In this document: positions 15,512 through 23,823 of the stretch, one piece after another
Position numbering within the stretch: position 1 is the first letter of the stretch
Layout of the letters: each line of letters starts with the position of its first letter
Source of the DNA: Aquibacillus albus
GTDB lineage: Bacteria; Bacillota; Bacilli; Bacillales; Amphibacillaceae
DNA length: 64,000 bases
Assembly (NCBI RefSeq): GCF_016908325.1
Contig: NZ_JAFBDR010000012.1
Location: 1-64,000 of the forward strand
Direction: 5' to 3'
Made by a program: the position numbers and the translations under genes
Notes under the pieces: generated by a model
Seen by the model: only the letters and a program-made list of their open reading frames with translations
Told to the model about the DNA's origin: nothing
The model's database searches: none

Positions 15512-18500
15512 ATGGAAACACTTAGTACAAAAACGAAACCTAGTATCGATTGGCTCACGGATGTAAGTATGTATGCAGTTAACAGGATTCCTGCACATTC
15601 TGATCATAAGTATTTTGAAACAATGGAAGAAGCAAGCAGTGGTGTACCTATGCGGATGAGACATAGTTTAAATGGAAATTGGAAATTTAATTACGCAATT
15701 AATCCTAAAAGTAGACCACAGGAATTTTATAGATCCGATTTTGATTCTTCATCTTGGGGAGATATAACAGTACCTGGTCACATTCAACTGCAGGGTTACG
15801 GAAAACCACAATATGTTAATACGATGTATCCATGGGATGGCCATAATGATATCCGTCCACCAGAAATCCCGGATAATCATAATCCTGTTGGTAGCTATAT
15901 AAAGTCTTTTTATATTCCTGAAAATATGCAAGATAAGCCATTATATATTTCTTTCCAAGGTGTGGAAACAGCTTTTTATGTATGGTTAAATGGTGAATTC
16001 ATTGGATATAGTGAGGATTCATTTACACCAGCCGACTTTGATCTTACTCCTTATGTAACGAATGGAGATAACAAGTTAGCAGTAGAGGTGTATCAGCGTA
16101 GCACAGGGAGTTGGCTGGAAGATCAAGATTTTTGGAGATTTTCTGGTATTTTTCGAGACGTTTATCTTTACACTGTCCCTAAAATTCATGTCAATGATTT
16201 GCATGTCCAAACGGATTTAGATTTTTCCTATCAACTAGGAACACTTAAGGTAGATTTGAGTTTTTTATCTGAAGTACCTAGTGGAACAAAGATAATTGCA
16301 TTGTTAAAGGATAAAAATGGTGATTTGGTTGTGTCTCAGAAAAGTGATCCTATTCAAAAGGAAGCTAAAGTTACACTTGAAGTAGATACGCCTCATCTAT
16401 GGAGTGCCGAAGACCCTTACTTATACCAATTATATGTTCAAATCTTTGATTCATCAGGAAATCTAGTAGAGGTTATCCCACAAAATGTAGGCTTTAGAAA
16501 ATTTGAATTGATTAATAATATTATGTGTATAAACGGAGAACGAATTATTTTTAAAGGTGTTAATCGTCACGAATTTAATTGTAATAGTGGTCGAGCTGTT
16601 ACAAAGGAAGACATGTTATGGGATATCAAGACGCTTAAGCAAAATAATATTAATGCAGTTCGCACATCTCATTATCCTAATCAAACATACTGGTATGAGC
16701 TGTGTGATGAGCATGGTATATATGTAATGGATGAAATGAATTTAGAGACGCATGGTTCGTGGCAAAAAATGGGTGCGGTTGAACCATCATGGAACATACC
16801 TGGTAATAAGAAAGAATGGGAAGATATTGTCATGGATAGGGCAATATCCATGTATGAAAGAGACAAAAACCATCCTTCAATCATTATATGGTCTTGTGGA
16901 AATGAGTCCTATGCTGGGGAAGTTATTCTAAATGTTTCCAAGTACTTTAAAACGGTCGACCCTAGTAGACTTGTTCACTATGAAGGGGTTTTTCATAATC
17001 GAGGATATAATGATACAAGTGATATGGAAAGTCGGATGTATGCCAAACCTGCTGATATTGAAAAGTATCTGATGGATAACCCTGAAAAGCCTTTTATAAC
17101 CTGTGAGTATATGCATGCAATGGGAAATTCATTAGGAGGTATGTATAAATATACGGAGCTTGAAGATAAGTATCCGATGTATCAAGGTGGGTTTATATGG
17201 GATTACATCGATCAAGCTGTTGTGAAAAAGGATCGTTATGGGAATGAATTTCTGGCGTACGGTGGTGATTTTGGAGATCGCCCGGCAGATTATAGTTTTT
17301 GCGGAAACGGTATCGTTTTTGCAAATCGTGAGACAACTCCTAAAATGCAGGAAGTAAAATTCCTATATCAGAACGTGGAACTTTCTCCAGATCAGGATGG
17401 AGTCACGATAAAAAATGATAATCTCTTTATACATTTAGAAAATTATTATTTGGAATATCTGCTATTTTTCGAAGGGAAAGAATTATACCGTAACAAACTT
17501 TTTGTGGATGTTGGACCACAGAACAAAAGACGAATTGAGTTTGAATGGCCAGGAAACATAAGAAGTAATTCTGGTGAATATTGTATTGAAGTTTCATTGA
17601 AATTGAAGGAATCTACTTTATGGGCTGATGCTGGTTATGAAGTTGCTTTTGGTCAATATGTCTTTGAGGAAATGAATAGTGCGGTCAAAGATAACTTACC
17701 TAAGGCTTGTGGTAAACTAAAGGTTGTTGAAGGCGATGTTAACATTGGAGTTCATGGCAATGATTTTACAATAATGTTCTCTAAACAAGTTGGTAGCCTT
17801 ATTTCTATCAATTATGCAGGAAATGAAATGATTGAAAATCCTCCTGTACCATTATTTTGGAGAGCGACCACGGATAATGACAAGGGTTATGGCCAAAGTT
17901 ACCATTCAGGCTGTTGGTTAACAGCAAGTCTTGCTAGAAGATGTGTATCGACAGTGGTAGAGAGGGATAGTGACCATATCAATGTAACGTTTACGTATAA
18001 GCTACCCATTCATGATGATATAGATGTTACGGTTGCTTATACCGTATATCTTGATGGAAGTATTCGAGTAAAATCAAGTTATCAAGGTGCAGAGAATTTA
18101 CCACAAATGCCAATCTTTGCACTTTCATTTAAAGCCCCGGCAGACTACAACGAGTTAGAATGGTATGCGATGGGTCCGGAAGAAAATTATTTAGATCGAG
18201 CAATGGGTGCAAAGTTAGGTATATTTAAAAATAAAGTTTCAAACAATTTATCCAGGTACATTATGCCGCAAGAGTCAGGGAATAGGACTGGAGTGCGCTG
18301 GGTAAGACTAACAAACCAAACAGGACAGGGGATAAAAATAGCATCAACGAATGAAGCACTTGAATGCAACTTTTCTCCTTATACCGCGTTTGAACTTGAA
18401 AATGCGCAACATCACTATGAATTACCTAATGTGCATTACACTGTAGTAACGGTTGCCGGTAAACAAATGGGTGTAGGTGGAGATGATAGTTGGGGTGCAC

Positions 18501-18571
18501 CAGTTCATGATGAACACCTTATAGAGGCAAATAAAGATATGGAATTTGAGTTTTTTATAAGTAAAATTTAA
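15512..18571 (+). CDS. LacZ-type beta-galactosidase (GH2)
   Basis: A long GH2 enzyme of 1,019 residues, the size of E. coli LacZ. It has the jelly-roll, immunoglobulin-like, TIM-barrel and C-terminal Bgal_small_N domains in the usual order. The acid/base is about Glu465 in IIWSCGNESY and the nucleophile about Glu532 in FITCEYMHAMGNSLGGM. No signal peptide is present, so it acts in the cytoplasm on galactosides taken up by the importer. ATG 15512 is preferred over GTG 15503, which lies only two bases after the AAAGGA site. It follows the GH30 gene in the same operon. Beta-galactosidase activity is the likely but not proven specificity. Confidence 0.93.
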   Translation: METLSTKTKPSIDWLTDVSMYAVNRIPAHSDHKYFETMEEASSGVPMRMRHSLNGNWKFNYAINPKSRPQEFYRSDFDSSSWGDITVPGHIQLQGYGKPQYVNTMYPWDGHNDIRPPEIPDNHNPVGSYIKSFYIPENMQDKPLYISFQGVETAFYVWLNGEFIGYSEDSFTPADFDLTPYVTNGDNKLAVEVYQRSTGSWLEDQDFWRFSGIFRDVYLYTVPKIHVNDLHVQTDLDFSYQLGTLKVDLSFLSEVPSGTKIIALLKDKNGDLVVSQKSDPIQKEAKVTLEVDTPHLWSAEDPYLYQLYVQIFDSSGNLVEVIPQNVGFRKFELINNIMCINGERIIFKGVNRHEFNCNSGRAVTKEDMLWDIKTLKQNNINAVRTSHYPNQTYWYELCDEHGIYVMDEMNLETHGSWQKMGAVEPSWNIPGNKKEWEDIVMDRAISMYERDKNHPSIIIWSCGNESYAGEVILNVSKYFKTVDPSRLVHYEGVFHNRGYNDTSDMESRMYAKPADIEKYLMDNPEKPFITCEYMHAMGNSLGGMYKYTELEDKYPMYQGGFIWDYIDQAVVKKDRYGNEFLAYGGDFGDRPADYSFCGNGIVFANRETTPKMQEVKFLYQNVELSPDQDGVTIKNDNLFIHLENYYLEYLLFFEGKELYRNKLFVDVGPQNKRRIEFEWPGNIRSNSGEYCIEVSLKLKESTLWADAGYEVAFGQYVFEEMNSAVKDNLPKACGKLKVVEGDVNIGVHGNDFTIMFSKQVGSLISINYAGNEMIENPPVPLFWRATTDNDKGYGQSYHSGCWLTASLARRCVSTVVERDSDHINVTFTYKLPIHDDIDVTVAYTVYLDGSIRVKSSYQGAENLPQMPIFALSFKAPADYNELEWYAMGPEENYLDRAMGAKLGIFKNKVSNNLSRYIMPQESGNRTGVRWVRLTNQTGQGIKIASTNEALECNFSPYTAFELENAQHHYELPNVHYTVVTVAGKQMGVGGDDSWGAPVHDEHLIEANKDMEFEFFISKI

Positions 18572-18612
18572 TACAGAAGGATAAGTTCCTATAAATATTC
18601 TTCTAGTACAGT

Positions 18613-18640
18613 AGGAGCTCTTTAGGCGGGGCTCCTTTTG
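18613..18640 (+). terminator. Weak terminator after lacZ-type gene
   Basis: AGGAGC pairs with GCTCCT across a 12-base loop, followed by TTTTG. Confidence 0.5.
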
Positions 18641-18703
18641 CTAGTTATCATACCTGTCCTGTTTCGTATTTTGTTTTATTTACGAAAACACTCGGCAAAA
18701 TTA

Positions 18704-18742
18704 AAAGTCCATCTTTTGTAATAATTGCAAAAGATGGACTTT
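18704..18742. terminator. Bidirectional terminator between convergent GH2 genes
   Basis: AAAGTCCATCTTTTG (18704-18718) pairs exactly with 18728-18742. A-rich sequence to its left gives the T-run for the leftward gene at 18751. Confidence 0.75.
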
Positions 18743-18750
18743 ATACTTAA

Positions 18751-21150
18751 TTAGTTTGGTACCTTCTCTAATTCCTGAACAGTAATCGGTATTTGGGTTG
18801 TCTCTAAGTTCGCTGATTTCGCTGTTACAACAATCTGTCCTTCCTCCGTTCTAGACCGGACAAAAGCAACAAGTTTACCTTGATATGCGTTCCTTTCTTT
18901 TGAACTATAAGGTTCTAAATCTTGTATGTTACCACTCTCGATACCTATAATATCTCCAGGCCCCTCTATGGAAAGCTCAATTTTATCCTCTGCTATAGAA
19001 ACAGGATTTCCATTTTCGTCAACAATTTGCATTTCAATATGAGTGATATCCTGTCCATCCGCTTCTAATTCAGGATAGTCTACTTCGACAGCAAGCTTTT
19101 TAGGGCTTGAAGCGGTAACCAGCTGGTGCGTGTATTCTTTACCATCCTTATCCTTGGCGACTACTTTTAATTCCCCTTCTTCAAAGGCTACATCCCAGTT
19201 TAAATAACTATCTGCATCTAGTAACCGTTTTGTTCCTAAAGACTTTTCATTCATAAATAGCTCTGCTTCTTGACAGTTCGTATAACAGAAAACATCCAGT
19301 TGATCGCCTTGATTCCAATTCCAGTGAGAATCCCCCATCCATCTACGTTTGCGTTCTGCCTCGGGATCGTCCTTTCGCATTGCTGCTAGGAATACCATTG
19401 GCTTTTCGCTCCACAGACTTTGTCGGTAATAGAAGCTAGATTTTTTATTACCAGCAAGGTCTAAAAATCCAGCTGGAGCAGCCCGAACTGGCCAGCCTTT
19501 TGCTTCACCTAAGTAATCAATACCTGTCCAGATAAATTGTCCGCTAATGGCATCATTGTCTCTCACCTTTAACCATTGATCTAAACCAGGGCCATTTTCA
19601 CTTCCATAAATAATGTGATCAGGATAATTTTTTAAATCATCTTCATAAAGATGTTCTTTATAATTGTAACCAACCACGTCCAAGGCCTGTGCATAACCAG
19701 TTAGGTTAGAGAGTTCTGGGAATGCTAAGGCTGATGTAACAGGTCTAGTCGTATCGCATTCTTTCACATAGTGAACAAGTCGCTTAGCGATCGTTGTGAG
19801 TCGTTCAGCATTTGGTTTATTAGGATCATATGCTCTTTCAGCTGCAGGTTTATTTGAATCATTATTACCTGTCATAGATTCAAAATAAGGATGGCAGTAA
19901 GGGTCATTAGGATAATCTATTTCATTGCCGATACTCCATAAAATAATTGATGGGTGGTTTCTATCTCTTAAAACCATCTCCTTAATATCTGTTTCGCCCC
20001 ATTGTGGAAAATCTTCATAATAACCAAAGTGTTTAGGAGGATAGACATTGTGTCCAGTCGACCATTTGTTTTTCACACCTTCCCACTCGTCAAAGGCTTC
20101 ATCCATAACAAGAAAGCCCATACGGTCACACAAATCAAGCAAGTTTGGTGCTGGTGGATTATGACTCATTCTTATCGCATTACAACCCATTTCTTTAAGA
20201 GCTTTAAGTCTTCTAACCCACACTTTTTCAGGAACTGCAGCACCTAATCCACCGGCATCATGGTGAACACAAACTCCTTTCATCTTCATATTTTGACCAT
20301 TAAGGAAAAAGCCTTTCTTCGCATCAAATGAAAATGTACGGATACCTGTGGTTGTTGTTATGTTGTCAATTACTTGATTATCTTTTATAATCTCTGTCCT
20401 TATGGAGTATAAATAAGGCTGTTCAGGTGACCAAACTTGGGGGTCACTTACAGTAATCGTTTGATCCACGTTCAAGCCTGATTCGCTTGCAATGCTTTTA
20501 GAGTCAACAGATGAACCTACGATATTTCCGCTTTGATCGAATAAAGTATTTTTTATTTCTATATTCTCCGCATTGGTAGTCTCATTCGTTAATTGTGTAT
20601 TAATTGCTACAGTTGCTAGTTCGTTAGTAACTGTTGGTGTAGTCACAAACACACCATACTGATTGATATGAATTTGATCTGTAATGGTAAGGTAGACATC
20701 CCGATAAATGCCAGAGCCTGTAAACCACCTAGAGTCAGCAACATCTTTATGGTTCACCTTTACAGAAACAACATTAGAGTTTTCAAAATCAACAAAATCT
20801 GTAATGTCATATGTAAAAGTACTATATCCAAATGGCCTTTTCCCGATGTAATAACTATTGCACCATACCTGTGAGTTGTTATATATTCCCTCAAAGGTAA
20901 TATATACTCGCTTTCCTTTTAATTCATCAGGGAGGTTAAAGTTTTTTCTATACCAGCCCTTGCCAGCAGCTACGTAACCGGTTCCACTAGAATGCTCCTT
21001 TGAAAATGGCTCTTCGACGGACCAATCATGGGGAAGGGTAACATCACGCCAGCTTGAATCATCATAACCTTTGTACCATGCCTTTGGTTCGTCTCCTCTG
21101 AAAAATTTCCAATCCAAGTTCATGCTATTAATCATTCTTTCTTTTCCCAT
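18751..21150 (-). CDS. GH2 beta-galactosidase/beta-glycosidase with C-terminal Ig-like domains
   Basis: A 799-residue GH2 enzyme without signal peptide. The N-terminal sugar-binding domain (LPHDWSVEEPFS, RWFTGSGIYRDV) is followed by the barrel, with acid/base Glu in WSIGNEIDYP and nucleophile Glu in IIYGSENGPGL. DUF4982-like and invasin/Big-like beta domains follow to the end. GAAAGGGGC sets the start at ATG 21150; the frame is open from 21177. It is divergent from the AraC gene at 21368 and related over its whole length to the GH2 enzyme at 23824. Both probably act inside the cell on galactan-derived oligosaccharides; exact specificity is unknown. Confidence 0.9.
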   Translation of the reverse strand: MGKERMINSMNLDWKFFRGDEPKAWYKGYDDSSWRDVTLPHDWSVEEPFSKEHSSGTGYVAAGKGWYRKNFNLPDELKGKRVYITFEGIYNNSQVWCNSYYIGKRPFGYSTFTYDITDFVDFENSNVVSVKVNHKDVADSRWFTGSGIYRDVYLTITDQIHINQYGVFVTTPTVTNELATVAINTQLTNETTNAENIEIKNTLFDQSGNIVGSSVDSKSIASESGLNVDQTITVSDPQVWSPEQPYLYSIRTEIIKDNQVIDNITTTTGIRTFSFDAKKGFFLNGQNMKMKGVCVHHDAGGLGAAVPEKVWVRRLKALKEMGCNAIRMSHNPPAPNLLDLCDRMGFLVMDEAFDEWEGVKNKWSTGHNVYPPKHFGYYEDFPQWGETDIKEMVLRDRNHPSIILWSIGNEIDYPNDPYCHPYFESMTGNNDSNKPAAERAYDPNKPNAERLTTIAKRLVHYVKECDTTRPVTSALAFPELSNLTGYAQALDVVGYNYKEHLYEDDLKNYPDHIIYGSENGPGLDQWLKVRDNDAISGQFIWTGIDYLGEAKGWPVRAAPAGFLDLAGNKKSSFYYRQSLWSEKPMVFLAAMRKDDPEAERKRRWMGDSHWNWNQGDQLDVFCYTNCQEAELFMNEKSLGTKRLLDADSYLNWDVAFEEGELKVVAKDKDGKEYTHQLVTASSPKKLAVEVDYPELEADGQDITHIEMQIVDENGNPVSIAEDKIELSIEGPGDIIGIESGNIQDLEPYSSKERNAYQGKLVAFVRSRTEEGQIVVTAKSANLETTQIPITVQELEKVPN

Positions 21151-21367
21151 TTTTTTGCCCCTTTCCAGTACATTCATTTTTTATTTAAAATTCATTGTTC
21201 CTACATTCATAAAATTGCAATCCGTTAAAATATGTTGTACATTCATATTAAACTTAAAACACTTGAATTTGATTAGTTTCATAGTTTAATTATATTGTCA
21301 TAAGTAACATTAATGAATGGATTATATTGCTAGAAATATGCACAAAATTGCTAAAGGGGTAACAATT

Positions 21368-22219
21368 ATGATTAGTATTTCTGGAAATGCATTGGACTAT
21401 TGGAATGAACATGGGATAGAAGATAATGAACGTTTATTAGCAGTAAATTGTTGTGGGTATCAGAAGTTAATTACCAAGGATTTGACTCGGCAGCGTGACA
21501 ATGGAAGAGTGGATTTTCAAATAATATACATTGTAGGCGGACAGGGAACCTTTTATTTTGAAAATAAGCATACATATGTTTCTAGCGGACAAATTGTTGT
21601 TTATTCTCCTAATCAATCTCAACATTACAGTTACTATGCGAGAGATTACACGGAAGCATATTGGATTCATTTTACTGGTTATGCGGCTCAAGAATATTTG
21701 GAACAGTTTGGTTTATTAAACAGTTCGATTCATACAGTAGGAATGATGAATGAGGTAGTAGCATTATTTGAAAAAATAATTTATGAACTAAACATGAATA
21801 AACCTTTATCCGAGCATATGACAACTGCAAATCTTATCGAATTACTCACTCTATTAGGCAGAAAGCTACAAAATAAGGGAAATCGGCTAAAATCTGATTA
21901 TCATGAAGATATAAACAACATAATACAAATAATGCATGAGCAGTATAATAAAAATCTTATCATAGAAGATTTAGCCAAGATGTGTAGTTTAAGTATTTAT
22001 CGGTTCATTCATAAGTTTAAAGCTGTAACAGGTACGACACCAATAAAGTATATTACTAGTGTTCGTATCAATGAAGCGAAAAGTCTCCTTTCAGAGACAT
22101 CTCTTAGTGTGCAGGAAGTTGCGTCCGTTGTTGGCTATCATAATCCATTATACTTTAGTAGGGTGTTTCGCAATGCTGTTGGAATGCCACCAAGTAGTTA
22201 CAAAGAGCAATTCCATTAA
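21368..22219 (+). CDS. AraC-family transcriptional regulator
   Basis: A 284-residue AraC/XylS regulator with an N-terminal cupin sugar-binding domain (FQIIYIVGGQGTFYFENKHT) and two C-terminal HTH motifs (LIIEDLAKMCSLSIYRFIHK; LSVQEVASVVGYHNPLYFSR). The start is ATG 21368 because AAAGGGG precedes it; the frame is open from 21317. It lies between two divergent GH2 transcription units and is likely to activate one or both in response to a sugar. Confidence 0.92.
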   Translation: MISISGNALDYWNEHGIEDNERLLAVNCCGYQKLITKDLTRQRDNGRVDFQIIYIVGGQGTFYFENKHTYVSSGQIVVYSPNQSQHYSYYARDYTEAYWIHFTGYAAQEYLEQFGLLNSSIHTVGMMNEVVALFEKIIYELNMNKPLSEHMTTANLIELLTLLGRKLQNKGNRLKSDYHEDINNIIQIMHEQYNKNLIIEDLAKMCSLSIYRFIHKFKAVTGTTPIKYITSVRINEAKSLLSETSLSVQEVASVVGYHNPLYFSRVFRNAVGMPPSSYKEQFH

Positions 22220-22323
22220 CTTGATATTATGCTTAGTTGGAAGTTTTAATTAGATCGATTGTCAAATATGGGGGAAAGAAAGAGTTTGACAGAATAATAT
22301 TTTTTATAAGGAGGTCCTTTGTT

Positions 22324-22356
22324 ATGCACTCTTATTTGTGTAAGCACTTACATTAA
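22324..22356 (+). CDS. Possible 10-residue leader peptide before the MATE gene
   Basis: An AAGGAGGT site at 22308-22315 is followed, eight bases on, by ATG and the frame MHSYLCKHLH, stop. The next ribosome site (AAAGGAGG) for the MATE gene begins a few bases after this stop. A consensus ribosome site in front of so short a frame is unusual and could serve translational coupling or attenuation. It overlaps the palindrome at 22339-22352. Expression is unproven. Confidence 0.35.
   Translation: MHSYLCKHLH
22339..22352. promoter_or_regulatory. cre-like or LacI-type operator palindrome
   Basis: TGTAAG-CA-CTTACA, 6-bp arms. It resembles a cre box but with CA instead of the central CG. It sits between the leader frame and the MATE start. 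Confidence 0.45.
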
Positions 22357-22372
22357 TTAAAGGAGGTTTTTA

Positions 22373-23761
22373 ATGACTAATGTAAACCAAACTACTTCTA
22401 CCCTTAAAAAAAATACTCTATTTGCTATCACTTGGCCGATTTTTATTGAAGTGTCTTTACAGATGCTGATGAGATTTTCAGATGTGTTTATGCTCAGTTT
22501 TGTTTCAGATGATGCGGTAGCTGCCATCGGTGTTGTTAACCAAATAATGGGGTTTACCTTCGTCCTTTTTAATTTCACTGCCATGGGATCAGGTGTTGTT
22601 GTCTCTCAATATGTTGGTGCAAAGAAGCCCAAGGAAATAAGTGATACAGTTATTCATGCCATAGTGATTAACTTACTATTTGGTATTTTTATAAGTAGTC
22701 TTATTATAATGTTTCGCTATCAGTTCCTAGATTTGTTTAATTTATCTTCCTCTTTAGTAGCGTTTGCTGATATTTATATGATTGTTGTTGGTGGGACATT
22801 ATTTACACAAGCGATGGTCTTAACGATTAATTCCATTTTACAAGCGAAGGGATTCACTCAAACGGTTATGTACGTTGCGATTGGAATGAATCTATTGAAT
22901 ATCCTTGGAAACTATTTATTTATATTTGGTGTATTCGGTGTACCTCAGCTAGGGGTTACTGGTGTGGCGATTTCAACTGCAGTATGTCGTGCAGCAGCAA
23001 TGGTAGTGTTATTTATGCTATTGTATAGGTCTCTTGATGTGAAAATAAAATGGCAAGATATGTTTAGGCTAAATACATATTTCACCAAAAAAATCATGAA
23101 GATTGGTGTTCCTGCTGCAGGTGAGCATTTATCGTATAATACAAGTCAAATTATTATTACTGTTTTCATAACCATGCTCGGTGCGACGGCCTTAGCCACA
23201 CGAGTGTATACACAAAATTTGATACTTCTAATAACCGTTTTTTCGATGTCCATTTCTAAAGGTACGCAGATTTATATTGGTCAGTTAGTTGGAGCAGGGA
23301 AAATAGAAGAGGCATATCATCAATTATTTCGAAGCCTAAAATTTGCTTTGAGTCTAGCAATTGTTACTGCTTGCCTGTTTGCTCTTTTGGGTAAGCCGTT
23401 ATTTAACCTATTCACAACTGACACGGACATTATTTATATCGGTTCGATTCTCTTATTGATAGGGATCATTTTAGAGCCAGGTAGAACGTTCAACCATATT
23501 ACTATGAGTGGACTCCGGGCTTCTGGTGATGCTACCTTTCCAATGATGATGGGTATCGTTTCGATGTGGGGAATAAGTGTTCCGTTATCTTATCTATTTG
23601 GAATTACATTAGGCTATGGATTGATTGGCATGTGGTTCGCCTTTGTCATAGATGAATGGGTCAGGGGAATCGTTATGTTATTTAGATGGAAAAGTCGTAA
23701 GTGGGAAGGTATGGCTGTGGTAGAACGAAATAATAAGCAAAAGGAGGTAAGAGAGATGTGA
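22373..23761 (+). CDS. MATE-family efflux transporter
   Basis: A 462-residue MATE (NorM/DinF-type) antiporter with twelve predicted membrane segments in two related halves (TWPIFIEVSLQMLMRFSDVF; KIGVPAAGEHLSYN). MATE proteins export cationic or other small molecules using Na+ or H+. The start ATG 22373 follows AAAGGAGGT. It sits 62 bp before a GH2 gene and is probably co-transcribed with it. A MATE protein inside a glycan locus is unusual: it may export a toxic aglycone or sugar, or be unrelated to the sugars. The substrate is unknown. Confidence 0.9.
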   Translation: MTNVNQTTSTLKKNTLFAITWPIFIEVSLQMLMRFSDVFMLSFVSDDAVAAIGVVNQIMGFTFVLFNFTAMGSGVVVSQYVGAKKPKEISDTVIHAIVINLLFGIFISSLIIMFRYQFLDLFNLSSSLVAFADIYMIVVGGTLFTQAMVLTINSILQAKGFTQTVMYVAIGMNLLNILGNYLFIFGVFGVPQLGVTGVAISTAVCRAAAMVVLFMLLYRSLDVKIKWQDMFRLNTYFTKKIMKIGVPAAGEHLSYNTSQIIITVFITMLGATALATRVYTQNLILLITVFSMSISKGTQIYIGQLVGAGKIEEAYHQLFRSLKFALSLAIVTACLFALLGKPLFNLFTTDTDIIYIGSILLLIGIILEPGRTFNHITMSGLRASGDATFPMMMGIVSMWGISVPLSYLFGITLGYGLIGMWFAFVIDEWVRGIVMLFRWKSRKWEGMAVVERNNKQKEVREM

Positions 23762-23823
23762 CACAAAACTCTTAATAAATTAATTTAAAATATTAAGTTT
23801 TAGACAAATAAAATTGGAGAGGA

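Noticed and set aside
20974-20983. GTAACCGGTT as a fifth LacI operator
   Set aside because: It lies inside the coding sequence of the GH2 gene at codons for a conserved Gly-Thr-Gly-Tyr region, and the second half-site is incomplete.
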